Shown: positions 22,856-32,622, counted from the first letter of the stretch. The stretch is 64,000 nucleotides of DNA from Firmicutes bacterium UBA1702 (GCA_002320005.1 DCJK01000013.1:124001-188000); one strand, 5' to 3'. Notes: generated from the sequence alone by a model not told the origin. Numbers and translations: made by a program.

Positions 22856-23761
22856 ATGAAGATAGACAGGCTTATCGGTATACTTTCCGTACTGCTGCAG
22901 GAAGAAAAGGTCACGGCACCACAGCTGGCAGAAAAATTTGAAGTTTCGCGGCGAACCATAAACCGAGATATAGAAGATCTCTGCCGCGCGGGAATACCCG
23001 TAGTAACCCTTCAGGGGGCAGGAGGCGGTATTTCCATAATGAACGGATACAGAATGGACAGGACGCTTCTCACATCCAAAGAAATGCAGGTGATTCTGGC
23101 GGGACTGAGAAGCCTGGACAGCATCAGCGGAAGCAGCTATTGCAGCCGGCTTATGGAAAAACTGAAGACGGGTTCATCAGACTTTGTAAGCGGACGCGAC
23201 TGGATGCTCATAGACCTTTCTTCATGGGACAAATCATCTCTGGCGCCAAAGATTGAAAAAATACAGACAGCCATAGAGAAGAGAAATTTACTTGGATTCA
23301 GCTATTTCTCGCCCAAGGGAGAAAGCCTCCGGGAGATCGAGCCTTATTACTTGATTTTCAAGTGGACAAGCTGGTACGTATGGGGTTGGTGCAGCATCAG
23401 AGAAGACTTCAGACTTTTCAAACTCAACCGGATGACGGAACTTCAGATATCAGAAGAAAAATATGAGCCGCGCCCTGTGCCGCTGCCTGATCTTTCCGCC
23501 GAGAGGATTTTCCCCGGAGAGGGTAGAATCGAAGCTATATTCCAGCCGGACATGAGATGGCGGCTGGTGGAGGAGTTCGGACCGGAGAGTTTTGAGACGC
23601 TTCCGGAGGGGAAACTGTTCTTTTCCGCAGATTATTCCGATGACGAAAATCTGCTGAGCTGGCTCCTGACATTCTGCGACAAGGTGGAGGTGCTCAGCCC
23701 CTCATCTCTGAGAGAGAAGATGAAAGACAGCATCACAAAAATGGGGGAGGTATATGGGTGA
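22856..23761 (+). CDS. WYL-domain transcriptional regulator (YafY type)
   Basis: 301 residues from ATG 22856 (AAAGGAG upstream; the longer frame lacks a site). N-terminal HTH_11: RLIGILSVLLQEEKVTAPQLAE, then VSRRTINRDIEDLCRAGIPV. The WYL ligand-sensing domain follows (about 125-205), with Y-F-K-WTSWYVWGWC. WYL regulators respond to nucleic-acid or small-molecule ligands. It overlaps the YoaP gene and heads a set of five small genes it may control. Confidence 0.9.
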   Translation: MKIDRLIGILSVLLQEEKVTAPQLAEKFEVSRRTINRDIEDLCRAGIPVVTLQGAGGGISIMNGYRMDRTLLTSKEMQVILAGLRSLDSISGSSYCSRLMEKLKTGSSDFVSGRDWMLIDLSSWDKSSLAPKIEKIQTAIEKRNLLGFSYFSPKGESLREIEPYYLIFKWTSWYVWGWCSIREDFRLFKLNRMTELQISEEKYEPRPVPLPDLSAERIFPGEGRIEAIFQPDMRWRLVEEFGPESFETLPEGKLFFSADYSDDENLLSWLLTFCDKVEVLSPSSLREKMKDSITKMGEVYG

Positions 23762-24528
23762 TGGAATATGTGAAGATAACAGAGGAGAATCTGGAAAGAG
23801 AGCATATATGCTGTGCTCTGTCAAACAACAATGACCCCCAGGTTCTTGCGAAAAAGACATGGATGAAGCAGCGCCTGGCGGAGGGCCTCACCTTTGTAAA
23901 GGCTGATGTAAGAGGGAAATGCTTTATTGAGTATATTCCTGCCGAATATGCCTGGGTACCCATAGAAGCAAAGGAATATATGCATATCAACTGCTTCTGG
24001 GTTTCCGGATCATGCAAAGGTCACGGATATGGAGACCGGCTTCTGGAAATATGCATAGAAGATGCCAGAGCAAAGGGCAAGAAAGGTCTTACCGTGATTT
24101 CCTCGGCAAAGAAAAAATCGTTTCTCTCGGATCCGGGATATCTCAGATACAGAGGATTTGTGACTGCCGACGAGGCGGAGCCGTTCTTTCAGCTCATGTA
24201 TCTGCCTTTTGACGACGGTGCGGAACTTCCCGGCTTCAGAGAATGTGCCCGAAAAGCCTCTGTGGAAAAGGCAGGATTTTCTGTATATTATACTGCAGGC
24301 TGCCCCTTTACGGCCAAATACGTGCCTCTTATGAAAAAGTGCGCAGAAGAAAAAGGCATATCTTTGGATGTGACACAGATAGACAGCAGGGAAAAAGCGC
24401 AAAATGCACCTTGCGCATGGACCAACTTCGCTTTGTTTTACCAGGGCGAATATGTGACCAACGAGATACCGTCGGAGAAAAAGTTCGTGAAGCTCATTGA
24501 AGAAAAAGCATACAGAGAGGGTAAGTGA
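23758..24528 (+). CDS. yoaP: YoaP-type GNAT acetyltransferase with thioredoxin-like domain
   Basis: 256 residues. The N-terminal GNAT domain shows INCFWVSGSCKGHGYGDRLLE (residues about 78-98, acetyl-CoA loop GHGYG). The C-terminal YoaP domain runs from about 178, with YYTAGCPFTAKYVPLMKKCA, a thioredoxin-like site with one cysteine. The whole layout matches B. subtilis YoaP; its substrate is not known. It begins at GTG 23758 or ATG 23761 and overlaps the regulator stop. The next gene follows within 2 bp. Confidence 0.88.
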   Translation: MMEYVKITEENLEREHICCALSNNNDPQVLAKKTWMKQRLAEGLTFVKADVRGKCFIEYIPAEYAWVPIEAKEYMHINCFWVSGSCKGHGYGDRLLEICIEDARAKGKKGLTVISSAKKKSFLSDPGYLRYRGFVTADEAEPFFQLMYLPFDDGAELPGFRECARKASVEKAGFSVYYTAGCPFTAKYVPLMKKCAEEKGISLDVTQIDSREKAQNAPCAWTNFALFYQGEYVTNEIPSEKKFVKLIEEKAYREGK

Positions 24529-24530
24529 AA

Positions 24531-24881
24531 ATGAAAAAATGGTACGATGAAGAATATGAATTTAACATTGAAGTGACAGGCTTCATACGAGGCAATCACA
24601 CTGAGCATTACTGCCGCAACGGCGAAGAAATCGGCGACAGATACACCTGCACCTACGGTTGTCCGGTCAATCGGCAGGGCATGGGCATATGCTCCAAGGT
24701 GATGATGATAATGTTCCCGGCAATGGAGGCGGTCAGAAGCGGCGGCAGCATGGAAAAAATCGGAGGTCCGTCGGAATATGTAAAGGACATTGTATGCCCC
24801 GACGGCTGTGTCATTTTCAGAATGACGGCCAGACCCCTGGGAAATGAGAACTTTTTTACCGGAAAATATTATGAGGAGTGA
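24531..24881 (+). CDS. TIGR04076-family protein
   Basis: 116 residues from ATG 24531. Conserved Cys residues (CRNGEEIGDRY, TYGCPVNRQGMGICSK, CPDGCVIFR) are typical of TIGR04076, a small uncharacterised family common in anaerobes. The Cys spacing hints at metal or disulfide binding. AGAGGGTAAGTG upstream fits this start. The end overlaps the possible start of the TfoX gene. Confidence 0.85.
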   Translation: MKKWYDEEYEFNIEVTGFIRGNHTEHYCRNGEEIGDRYTCTYGCPVNRQGMGICSKVMMIMFPAMEAVRSGGSMEKIGGPSEYVKDIVCPDGCVIFRMTARPLGNENFFTGKYYEE

Positions 24882-24883
24882 TT

Positions 24884-25207
24884 GTGTCAACCACCAGAGA
24901 ATATATTGATTTCATCCTGGAACAGCTGTCCGGCCTGCGAGACATCTCATCAAGGCAGATGATGGGAGAATATATCATCTATTATAAAGGAAAAATCGCT
25001 GCCTATGTGTGCGATAACCGGCTCCTTGTCAAGCCGGTGGAGGCAGCCTTGGAATACATACCGGATGGTATAATGGAGCCGCCGTATCCGGGAGCAAAGG
25101 ATATGCTTCTTGTGGAAAATACAGAAGACATAGAGTATCTTGAATGCCTTTTTGAGGCCATATACTGCCAGCTGCCCCAGCCAGGGAAAAAGAAAGGAAA
25201 GAGATAA
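24884..25207 (+). CDS. TfoX/Sxy N-terminal domain protein
   Basis: 107 residues from GTG 24884; GAGGAG ends 5 bases before it, while GTG 24878 would overlap that site. The TfoX N-domain shows REYIDFILEQLSGL, then ISSRQMMGEYIIYYKGKIAAYV and LLVKPV. The C-terminal domain of full-length TfoX is absent, as in many Firmicutes proteins. Its role is unclear, and a competence function should not be assumed. It overlaps the GyrI-like gene by one base. Confidence 0.85.
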   Translation: MSTTREYIDFILEQLSGLRDISSRQMMGEYIIYYKGKIAAYVCDNRLLVKPVEAALEYIPDGIMEPPYPGAKDMLLVENTEDIEYLECLFEAIYCQLPQPGKKKGKR

Positions 25208-25839
25208 TGGCATTTGATTATAAAAAAGAGTATAAGGAATTTTATCTTCCGGCTGCAAAGCCTCAGATAGTTGACGTGCCTGAAATGAATTTTATAGCAG
25301 TGAGAGGAGAGGGTGATCCTAATGAGGAGGGAGGCATGTACAAGGAGGCCATAGGTCTTCTTTATGCCATCGCCTTTACCATAAAGATGAGCAAAAAGGG
25401 AAGTCACAATATCGAAGGATATTTTGACTATGTCGTGCCTCCTCTTGAAGGCTTCTGGTGGCAGGATGGAATCAGCGGAATCGATTATGCCGCAAAAGAG
25501 GATTTCAGGTGGATATCCGTCATACGTCTGCCCGACTTTGTGAAAAAGGAGGATTTTGACTGGGCAATAAGCCAGGCGGAGGAAAAGAAGAAACAGGATT
25601 TTTCAAAGGTGGAATTTCTGACTGTAAAAGAAGGCCTCTGCGTGCAATGCATGCACATAGGGCCTTTCGATGATGAACCGGCAACCATTGCCATGATGGA
25701 TGAATTTATAGAGGGTGCCGGATATGAGAATGATTTTTCCTCAGGAAGACTGCATCACGAGATCTACCTTTCCGATGCGCGAAGAGTCGCTCCGGAAAGA
25801 TGGCGCACCGTCATAAGGCACCCTGTAAAACTCAGATAA
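25207..25839 (+). CDS. GyrI-like small-molecule-binding protein
   Basis: 210 residues of the GyrI-like/SbmC fold: FYLPAAKPQIVDVPEMNFIAVRG-type start, GYFDYVVPPLEGFWW (about 75-90), then CMHIGPFDDEPATIAMMDEF and SDARRVAPERWRTVIRHPV at the C-terminus. These domains bind amphipathic or planar compounds and can hydrolyse or sequester toxins. It is the last gene of the WYL-regulated set, followed by a strong terminator. Confidence 0.88.
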   Translation: MAFDYKKEYKEFYLPAAKPQIVDVPEMNFIAVRGEGDPNEEGGMYKEAIGLLYAIAFTIKMSKKGSHNIEGYFDYVVPPLEGFWWQDGISGIDYAAKEDFRWISVIRLPDFVKKEDFDWAISQAEEKKKQDFSKVEFLTVKEGLCVQCMHIGPFDDEPATIAMMDEFIEGAGYENDFSSGRLHHEIYLSDARRVAPERWRTVIRHPVKLR

Positions 25840-25842
25840 AAA

Positions 25843-25878
25843 GCGGCCTTTTTGCCTGCAAGGCGAAAAGGCCGTTTT
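25843..25878 (+). terminator. Terminator after the GyrI-like gene
   Basis: CGGCCTTTTTGCC pairs with AGGCGAAAAGGCCG around TGCA, followed by TTTT. Confidence 0.8.
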
Positions 25879-25929
25879 GTCTTTTATTTTAAGGTGAATT
25901 ACCGGATGTACGGGTGAACCGTACCCTTA

Positions 25930-27234
25930 TTACTTTTTATCTTTCTGCGGAACCAGGAATATGAATACCAGTGCGCTGACAGCCATAAAGAACGGATAAT
26001 ACAGGAAAGGTATTATCTCATAGGCTGTGATGCTTGCAGCAGCAGCTGCCGACAGGAGTTGAGCGCCGTATGGGATGATGCCCTGTACCACGGATGCGAA
26101 GATATCAAGAAGAGATGCAGTTCTGCGAGGGTCGATGTCATATTCGCTGCTGATTTCTTTTGCAATCTGACCTGTCATGACGATGGCAATGGTATTGTTG
26201 GCCGTTGCCAGGTCAACACCTGCTACGAGGCCGGCAATGCCTATCTGAGCGCCCTTCTTGCTCTTTGTGTTTTTATGTATGAAGTGGAGAATAAAGTCTA
26301 TGCCTCCGTATTCCTTTACCAGTGCGCCGATGGCAGCCACAGTAATGGAAATGACAGTAATATCGTACATGGACGTTACTCCGCTGCCGATTGCAGTGAA
26401 GATTCCGCCCCATGCCATGGTGCCGGTTACCAGACCGGCCGCTACTGCGGCCACGGTTCCCACGATAAGAACAACGAAAACGTTGAAGCCTATAATAGCG
26501 CCTACCAGCACGATCAGGTACGGAATGACCTGGAGGATGTTGTATTCTCCGAGTTCCACCTGAGTGGAGCCGTGCATGGTGGTAATAAAGAATATAACTG
26601 CGGCGGCAATTGCAGCCGGCAGCACTATCTTAAAGTTCATTTTAAATTTATCACTCATCTGACAGCCCTGAGTTCTAACTGCGGCGATGGTGGTATCGGA
26701 AATCATGGAAAGGTTGTCGCCGAACATGGCTCCGGAGACTACGGCTCCCAGACACAGAGGCAGGGAAAATCCGGTGGCCTGGCTTATACCAACTGCAATG
26801 GGTGAGAGAGCCACAATGGTGCCTACAGATGTTCCCATGGAAATGGAAATAAAACATCCGATAAGAAATACGCCTACAACGGCAAATTTCGGCGGTATAA
26901 GAGAAAGCCCCAGGTAAACCGCACTTGTTGCGCCGCCGGCTGCTGTAACGGCTCCCGAAAAGCCGCCTGCCGCAAGGAAGATCAGGCACATGATTATTAC
27001 ATTATCATCGCCGATGCCTTTGGCACACACCTTTATTTTTTCGTTGAAATTAAGAGAAGGATTCTGAAAGAATGCCACAGCCAGTGCAATAAGAAATGCT
27101 ACGATGGTGGGCATTGCATAAAAGTCCCGGGTTATTATACCGCTTCCTATGAACATAACCAGAAATATGCCTATAGGCAGCAGGGCAACGGCACGACCCC
27201 TGTTTTCTGTCTCGACTGAAGTGTTTTTTTCCAT
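25930..27234 (-). CDS. NhaC-family Na+/H+ antiporter (second copy)
   Basis: 434 residues, about 11-12 membrane segments. Family signatures: SMGTSVGTIVALSPIAVG and AVVSGAMFGDNLSMISDTTIAA (the NhaC GDxxSPxSDT-like motif), plus GAQLLSAAAAASITAYE near the C-terminus. It is distinct from the copy at 7666 in length and sequence and lacks its Lys/Ala tail. AAGGAGTT precedes the ATG. It stands alone, convergent with the GyrI-like gene. The transported solute is unknown. Confidence 0.88.
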   Translation of the reverse strand: MEKNTSVETENRGRAVALLPIGIFLVMFIGSGIITRDFYAMPTIVAFLIALAVAFFQNPSLNFNEKIKVCAKGIGDDNVIIMCLIFLAAGGFSGAVTAAGGATSAVYLGLSLIPPKFAVVGVFLIGCFISISMGTSVGTIVALSPIAVGISQATGFSLPLCLGAVVSGAMFGDNLSMISDTTIAAVRTQGCQMSDKFKMNFKIVLPAAIAAAVIFFITTMHGSTQVELGEYNILQVIPYLIVLVGAIIGFNVFVVLIVGTVAAVAAGLVTGTMAWGGIFTAIGSGVTSMYDITVISITVAAIGALVKEYGGIDFILHFIHKNTKSKKGAQIGIAGLVAGVDLATANNTIAIVMTGQIAKEISSEYDIDPRRTASLLDIFASVVQGIIPYGAQLLSAAAAASITAYEIIPFLYYPFFMAVSALVFIFLVPQKDKK

Positions 27235-27418
27235 GTCATAAACTCCTTACATTTTATAATCAGTGACGCAGAACATTGTATCATGAGAGAACAGCTAAAA
27301 TCAACAGTTCTTTGAAATATCCACCGGGTTGTTAAAAAAGGAAAGGTGTGTTAAAATATAACATACTGATTTTCTCCCGGTAACATGTTCGGCGGGAGAG
27401 CAAGAAAAGAGGAACAAA

Positions 27419-28747
27419 ATGACGCAGACAACATTGATATACATTCTTCTGGCACTTACTGCACTTTGCGCCATATGCACCGCCGCTGCCCTTATTAGCA
27501 TAAGGAAGTCGGCAGACAAAGCTGCTGCAGAGGCTTCAGAACAGGCCCGTAGGATTGATGAACTTACCAGACAGATGGCAGATTTCAAGCAAAATGAAAC
27601 AGCAGCCATTCAGGTTATTCAGAATTCATTTAGAACATTCGGAGAGATGATATCTGCAAACCAGCGAGACAGCGCAGAAAATCTTGATAAGAGGCTGGCA
27701 GAACTGAATCGCAGGTTTTCCGCAATGGCGGTGGAAAACGAACAGAAACTGGAGAATATCAGAATCTCCATGGAAAAGAAAATATCCGCACTCACAGAGG
27801 ATAACAATAAACAGCTGGAGCAGATGCGTCAGACCGTGGACGAAAAGCTGCAGAAGACACTGGAGGACAGGATAAGTCAGTCCTTCCAGCTGGTAAGTGA
27901 CAGGCTTGAGCAGGTATATAAGGGACTGGGAGAAATGCAGAACATAGCTGCAGGTGTAGGAGACCTCAAGAAGGTTCTTTCCAACGTTAAAACCAGAGGA
28001 ATTCTGGGCGAGGTGCAGCTTGGAGCTATACTGGATCAGATTCTTTCTCCGGACCAGTATGTGGAAAATGTGGTCACCAAGAGCACCGGAAGCGAAAGAG
28101 TGGAATTTGCCGTAAAACTTCCCGGCGATGATGACGGAGAAGTGCTGCTTCCTATTGATGCCAAGTTCCCGGGAGATGCTTATTCAAAACTGATGGATGC
28201 TTATGACACCGGCGATGCAGCCAAGGTGGAAGAGGCTGCCAGAAATCTTGAAAAGGTTATAAAGTCCGAGGCAAAGGACATCAGAGACAAGTATATTGAA
28301 CCGCCTTATACCACGGATTTCGGAATAATGTTCCTGCCTTTCGAGGGCCTCTATGCAGAGGTGGTCAGAAGAGGACTTCTGGAGACGCTTCAGAGAGACT
28401 ATAAGGTGAACATTGCCGGACCAACCACTATGGCGGCACTGCTTAACAGCCTTCAGATGGGATTCAAAACACTGGCGATTCAGAAGCACTCCAGTGAGGT
28501 ATGGAATATATTAGGGGCCGTAAAGACTGAATTTGACAAGTTTGGAGGCATACTTGCCAAAACCCAGAACCGGCTGAACCAGGCCAACGAGGAACTTGAC
28601 AAACTTATCGGAACAAGAACAAGAAGTATAATGCGTAAACTCAAAGATGTGACGGCTCTGCCTGAAAAGGATGCCGGCGAGCTTCTGGATATTGCTGACA
28701 TCAATTCTGCAGGTTTTGGCGGTTCCTACGATGAGGATGAGGAGTAA
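27419..28747 (+). CDS. rmuC: DNA recombination protein RmuC
   Basis: 442 residues. One N-terminal transmembrane helix (IYILLALTALCAICTAAAL), a long coiled coil (about 30-155), then the RmuC nuclease-like core: RGILGEVQLGAILDQIL, VEFAVKLPGDDD, PIDAKFPGDAY and DIRDKYIEPPYTTDFGIMFLP. RmuC limits rearrangements at inverted repeats. AGAGGAAC lies upstream. It is followed 2 bp on by the phosphoesterase gene. Confidence 0.95.
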   Translation: MTQTTLIYILLALTALCAICTAAALISIRKSADKAAAEASEQARRIDELTRQMADFKQNETAAIQVIQNSFRTFGEMISANQRDSAENLDKRLAELNRRFSAMAVENEQKLENIRISMEKKISALTEDNNKQLEQMRQTVDEKLQKTLEDRISQSFQLVSDRLEQVYKGLGEMQNIAAGVGDLKKVLSNVKTRGILGEVQLGAILDQILSPDQYVENVVTKSTGSERVEFAVKLPGDDDGEVLLPIDAKFPGDAYSKLMDAYDTGDAAKVEEAARNLEKVIKSEAKDIRDKYIEPPYTTDFGIMFLPFEGLYAEVVRRGLLETLQRDYKVNIAGPTTMAALLNSLQMGFKTLAIQKHSSEVWNILGAVKTEFDKFGGILAKTQNRLNQANEELDKLIGTRTRSIMRKLKDVTALPEKDAGELLDIADINSAGFGGSYDEDEE

Positions 28748-28749
28748 AA

Positions 28750-29466
28750 ATGAAAATATTTGCGATAGGCGATTTACACTTGTCCTTCGATGAAAAAGTC
28801 CAAAAACCTATGGATGTTTTTGGCGGAGAATGGGTGGATCATGCCCACCGCCTTAAAAAAAACTGGCTGGAGAAAGTATCCGCTGATGACGCGGTAATTA
28901 TATGCGGCGATATTTCATGGGGACTGCGGCTTGAAGAGGCAGAGGCGGACTTTAACTGGCTGAGGCAGCTGCCGGGCAGAAAATTTATATTCAAGGGAAA
29001 CCACGATTTGTGGTGGCAGTCTGCCGGGAAACTTAACAGGCTTTACGGCGATGAGAATATGATTTTTGTCCAGAATACCGCAGGCATCATTGATACCGGT
29101 GAGGAACGCGTAGCTCTGTGTGGAAGCAGAGGGTGGATATGCCCGGGAGATCCGGATTTCACAGAAGAAGATGAGAAAATATATTCGAGAGAACTCCAGC
29201 GTCTTGCCATGTCACTGGAGGACGGAAAAAGGATGAATCCCGACAGGATATTAGGGGTGCTGCATTATCCGCCTACCAACGATAAAATGCAGAGATCGGG
29301 ATTCACAGAACTCATGAGCAGCTACGGAGTCAGCAGCTGCGTATATGGGCATCTGCACGGCAGAGAAGCCTTTAAGCATGGTATAAAGGGAGTTTTTAAC
29401 GGAGTAAGATACGAACTGGTTTCACTGGATTATCTTGAAGCCTGTCCAAAGGAGGTAAGATTATGA
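28750..29466 (+). CDS. Metallophosphoesterase
   Basis: 238 residues of the calcineurin-like fold. The metal-binding motifs are complete: GDLHLSF (7-13), GDISWGL (54-60), GNHDLWW (82-88), LHYPPT and YGHLHG. Substrate is unknown; cyclic nucleotides, phosphoesters and dinucleotides are typical. It overlaps deoB by 4 bp and lies 2 bp after rmuC. Confidence 0.9.
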   Translation: MKIFAIGDLHLSFDEKVQKPMDVFGGEWVDHAHRLKKNWLEKVSADDAVIICGDISWGLRLEEAEADFNWLRQLPGRKFIFKGNHDLWWQSAGKLNRLYGDENMIFVQNTAGIIDTGEERVALCGSRGWICPGDPDFTEEDEKIYSRELQRLAMSLEDGKRMNPDRILGVLHYPPTNDKMQRSGFTELMSSYGVSSCVYGHLHGREAFKHGIKGVFNGVRYELVSLDYLEACPKEVRL

Positions 29467-30632
29467 GCAAAGTTATTTTAATCGTTACAGACAGCATGGG
29501 AATAGGTGCCCTGCCTGATGCGGCAAATTATGGTGATGCAGGAGCAGACACTTTCGGACACATCCTTGAGAATAAAAAAGATATGAAGACACCTAATCTC
29601 ATTAAGATGGGAATTGCCAATATTGACGGCGTTTCGTGGAAGGGCGCTGCTGTAAAAGACCCTGTGGGAGCCTTCGGAAAGATGGCTGAAATTTCAAAAG
29701 GCAAGGATACAATTACAGGACACTGGGAAATTGCCGGGATTTATACGGATACACCTTTTAAGACCTATCCTGACGGATTTCCTGAAAGCTTTATAAAAGC
29801 TTTTGAAAATGCCATAGGAACAGAAGTCCTGGGAAACTATCCGGCATCGGGAACGGAGATCATAGAGCAGCTTGGTCCTGAGCATGAAGCCACCGGAAAG
29901 CCTATAGTATATACTTCTGCAGACAGCGTATTCCAGATCGCTGCAAACACCGATGTGATTCCTCTTGAAAAACTCTATGAGATATGTGAAGAGGCACGCA
30001 GACTTCTGGTGGGAGATGTGGCCTGCGGCCGTGTTATCGCAAGACCTTATGTTATTGAAAACGGCAAGCGCACAAGGACTTCAGATCGCAGAGACTATGC
30101 AGTTTCACCTCCTGAAGACACGGTGCTGGACAAAGTAAAGGCTGCCGGAAAGACGGTATATGCTGTCGGCAAAATCAGCGATATTTTCAATGGAAAGGGA
30201 GTAACCCAGGCAGTTCATACAGATAGCAATATGGACGGAGTCGATAAAACGATTCAGGCATTGGGAATGGATTTCGACGGGTTTGTATTCACCAACCTTG
30301 TTGATTTTGATTCAAAATACGGCCATCGCCGCGATCCGCAGGGCTACGGACAGTGTATAGAGGAGTTTGATGCCAGACTGCCGGAAATCATGGGGGCCAT
30401 GGGCGAAGATGATGTTCTGATGATCTGCGCCGACCACGGCAACGATCCTGTACACAGCGGATTTGACCATACCAGGGAATATGTGCCTCTTCTGGTATAT
30501 GGAAAGAAAGTAAAAGCAGGAGCAAATCTGGGAATCAGAAAAACCTTTGCCGATGTGGGAGCTACGGTTGCTGACATTCTGGGAGCAGAGGCTCCTTCCA
30601 TTGGAGAAAGCTTCAAAGAGGTGATTTTGTAA
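29463..30632 (+). CDS. deoB: Phosphopentomutase
   Basis: 389 residues. Interconverts ribose/deoxyribose 1-phosphate and 5-phosphate in nucleoside breakdown, in the alkaline-phosphatase superfamily. Signatures: VTDSMGIGALPDA (8-20), KDTITGHWEIAG with the phospho-acceptor Thr (about 80-91), and the metal-binding CADHGNDP and HTREYVP. AAAGGAGG lies upstream inside the phosphoesterase end. It is coupled to the pyrimidine phosphorylase that makes its substrate. Confidence 0.97.
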   Translation: MSKVILIVTDSMGIGALPDAANYGDAGADTFGHILENKKDMKTPNLIKMGIANIDGVSWKGAAVKDPVGAFGKMAEISKGKDTITGHWEIAGIYTDTPFKTYPDGFPESFIKAFENAIGTEVLGNYPASGTEIIEQLGPEHEATGKPIVYTSADSVFQIAANTDVIPLEKLYEICEEARRLLVGDVACGRVIARPYVIENGKRTRTSDRRDYAVSPPEDTVLDKVKAAGKTVYAVGKISDIFNGKGVTQAVHTDSNMDGVDKTIQALGMDFDGFVFTNLVDFDSKYGHRRDPQGYGQCIEEFDARLPEIMGAMGEDDVLMICADHGNDPVHSGFDHTREYVPLLVYGKKVKAGANLGIRKTFADVGATVADILGAEAPSIGESFKEVIL

Positions 30633-31939
30633 TGAACATGATAGATATCATTCAGAAAAAGAAGGAAGGAAAGAGCCTTTCCCGTGAAGAAATAAAATGG
30701 TTCATAGATGGATATGTGGCAGGGGATATTCCTGACTATCAGGCTTCTGCGCTGCTGATGGCAATCTATTTCCGGGGACTCAACAAGGAAGAAACCTTTC
30801 AGCTTACTGAGGCAATGAGATATTCCGGCGACACCATAGATTTGTCACCGATATCGGGAATAAAGGTTGACAAGCATTCTACGGGAGGCGTAGGAGACAA
30901 AACTACGCTTGTGGTAGCACCACTGGCATCAGCCTGCGGTGTTCCTATTGCAAAAATGAGCGGAAGAGGTCTTGGCTTTACCGGAGGTACTGTGGATAAA
31001 ATGGAATCCATACCGGGATTCAGAACAGCTCTTGCGCCTCAGGAGTTTCTTGATCAGGTGAACCATGTGGGCATGGCAGTAATAGGACAGACAGCCCATA
31101 TTACGCCTGCAGACAAGAAGCTTTATGCCCTCAGGGATGTAACGGCCACAGTGGACAATTTCGGTCTCATAGCTTCCAGCATAATGAGCAAAAAGCTAGC
31201 AGCAGGAAGCGACGCCATAGTTCTTGATGTAAAGTGTGGCGACGGAGCCTTTATGGAAAACAAAGAGGATGCCGTAAAGCTGGCGGAGCTTATGGTTGAA
31301 ATCGGAAACAATGCAGGTCGAAAAACCGTGGCTGCCATAACGGAAATGGGACAGCCTCTTGGAAAAGCAGTAGGCAACAGTCTTGAAGTTATTGAAGCCA
31401 TAGAGACTCTTAAGGGAAAGGGACCTGATGACATAACACAGCTGGCACTGAGACTCAGTGGAATAATGGTATATCTGGGAGGCAAAGCCTCAAGCCCTGA
31501 GGCAGGCCTGAAAATGACAGAAGCAGCTCTTGCAGATGGCAGAGGACTGGCAAAGCTCAGAGCATTTATCGAAGCTCAGGGAGGCAACCCGCAGGTGGTT
31601 GATGACTACAACCTCTTCCCGGAGCATTCTGTAGAAGACAGACTCATTGCCCAATCAGACGGATATGTAAGCAAAATTGAAGCGAGACGGATAGGCCTCT
31701 CTTCTCAGCATACAGGTGCAGGGCGTGCTACCAAGGAAGCATCCATAGATTTGTCTGCAGGAATTTATGTCTGCAAGAAAGTCGGCGACAAGGTCGAAAA
31801 GGGAGAAACCTTAGCCATTTTCTACGGAAACGACAAGGCCAAAGTTGATGCCGCTATGGCAGAAGCGCAGAAGGCTTTTGAAATAGGGGCAGAACCTGTG
31901 GAACCTCCTGAGCTGATAAAAGAAATAATAGGACTGTAA
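30632..31939 (+). CDS. pdp: Pyrimidine-nucleoside phosphorylase
   Basis: 435 residues. Phosphorolyses uridine and thymidine to base plus pentose 1-phosphate. Signatures: KHSTGGVGDKTTLVVAPLA (about 80-98, phosphate site), SGRGLGFTGGTVDKMESI, and the C-terminal barrel-sandwich lobe GAGRATKEASIDLSAG. MNMIDIIQKKKEGK is a normal start, with GAGGTG upstream. The start overlaps the deoB stop by one base. A terminator follows. Confidence 0.95.
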   Translation: MNMIDIIQKKKEGKSLSREEIKWFIDGYVAGDIPDYQASALLMAIYFRGLNKEETFQLTEAMRYSGDTIDLSPISGIKVDKHSTGGVGDKTTLVVAPLASACGVPIAKMSGRGLGFTGGTVDKMESIPGFRTALAPQEFLDQVNHVGMAVIGQTAHITPADKKLYALRDVTATVDNFGLIASSIMSKKLAAGSDAIVLDVKCGDGAFMENKEDAVKLAELMVEIGNNAGRKTVAAITEMGQPLGKAVGNSLEVIEAIETLKGKGPDDITQLALRLSGIMVYLGGKASSPEAGLKMTEAALADGRGLAKLRAFIEAQGGNPQVVDDYNLFPEHSVEDRLIAQSDGYVSKIEARRIGLSSQHTGAGRATKEASIDLSAGIYVCKKVGDKVEKGETLAIFYGNDKAKVDAAMAEAQKAFEIGAEPVEPPELIKEIIGL

Positions 31940-31958
31940 TAGTGAAATGAAAATGAAA

Positions 31959-32010
31959 TGCCCGTGGAATAAGGACATAAGGTCTGTATTTCCACGGGCA
32001 CTCTTTTTTT
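31959..32010 (+). terminator. Terminator after pdp
   Basis: TGCCCGTGGAA pairs with TTCCACGGGCA around a 20-base loop, then CTCTTTTTTT. Confidence 0.85.
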
Positions 32011-32043
32011 ATAATAAATACATCTTTATCTTTGCTTAATATA

Positions 32044-32622
32044 TCAGTACAATTCCCTGATGATAGAGGCGCAGCGTTCTATCCCCAGCACGCCGCTGTC
32101 CAGAGTTATGTGATAATTCTGAGCATGACTCCATTTCATGTTGGTATAGAAGCGGTGGTAGGCTGCGCGGCGCTTGTCTTTGTCCTTAAGACGCTGCTCG
32201 GGGGAATCCTCTCTTTCGCCGTAAACATCTACTATGCGCTTGGCGCGGAATTCCATGTCAGCATGAATGAAAACCTTCAGACAGTCAGCCTTGTCTCTGA
32301 GAATGTAGTCGGCACATCTTCCGACGATGACACATGATCCCTTTTCAGCAAGCTCCGTTATTATTTTCTGCTGTACTTCCCACAGCAGATCCTCATTGGT
32401 GGGACCGAAACTTCTGCTGGATAAAGCCGAAGACAGAAATCCGCCCGGAGCGTATTCTCCTGCATCTTTTATGTAATTTTCATCGAAACCGCTTTCCAGA
32501 GCGATCTGGTGGATCAGCTGGCTGTCGTAGCATGGAATGTCGAGTTTTTCAGCTACCAGCTTGCCTATAGTGCGGCCGCCGCTTCCGAATTCACGGCTTA
32601 TGGTTATGATTCTGTTTTTCAT
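32044..32622 (-). CDS. Cytidylate-kinase-like P-loop protein
   Basis: 192 residues of the cytidylate-kinase-like family: IITISREFGSGGRTIGKLVAEKL (5-27, P-loop variant GSGGRTIG), CVIVGRCADYIL, and a lid region with RAKRIVDVYG and DKRRAAYHRFYTN. A true Cmk is encoded at 49803, so this is a paralogue of unknown substrate. Its ATG lies inside the start of the leftward operon, overlapping the MATE gene stop by 4 bp. Confidence 0.85.
   Translation of the reverse strand: MKNRIITISREFGSGGRTIGKLVAEKLDIPCYDSQLIHQIALESGFDENYIKDAGEYAPGGFLSSALSSRSFGPTNEDLLWEVQQKIITELAEKGSCVIVGRCADYILRDKADCLKVFIHADMEFRAKRIVDVYGEREDSPEQRLKDKDKRRAAYHRFYTNMKWSHAQNYHITLDSGVLGIERCASIIRELY

Noticed and set aside
26059..26805. 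A 248-residue plus-strand reading opposite the second NhaC
   Set aside because: Cys/His/Gly-rich shadow of the antiporter frame; no ribosome-binding site.
32044..32622. Calling this gene cmk
   Set aside because: A bona fide Cmk lies at 49803-50465. This protein has the diverged CMK-like P-loop of the paralogous family.
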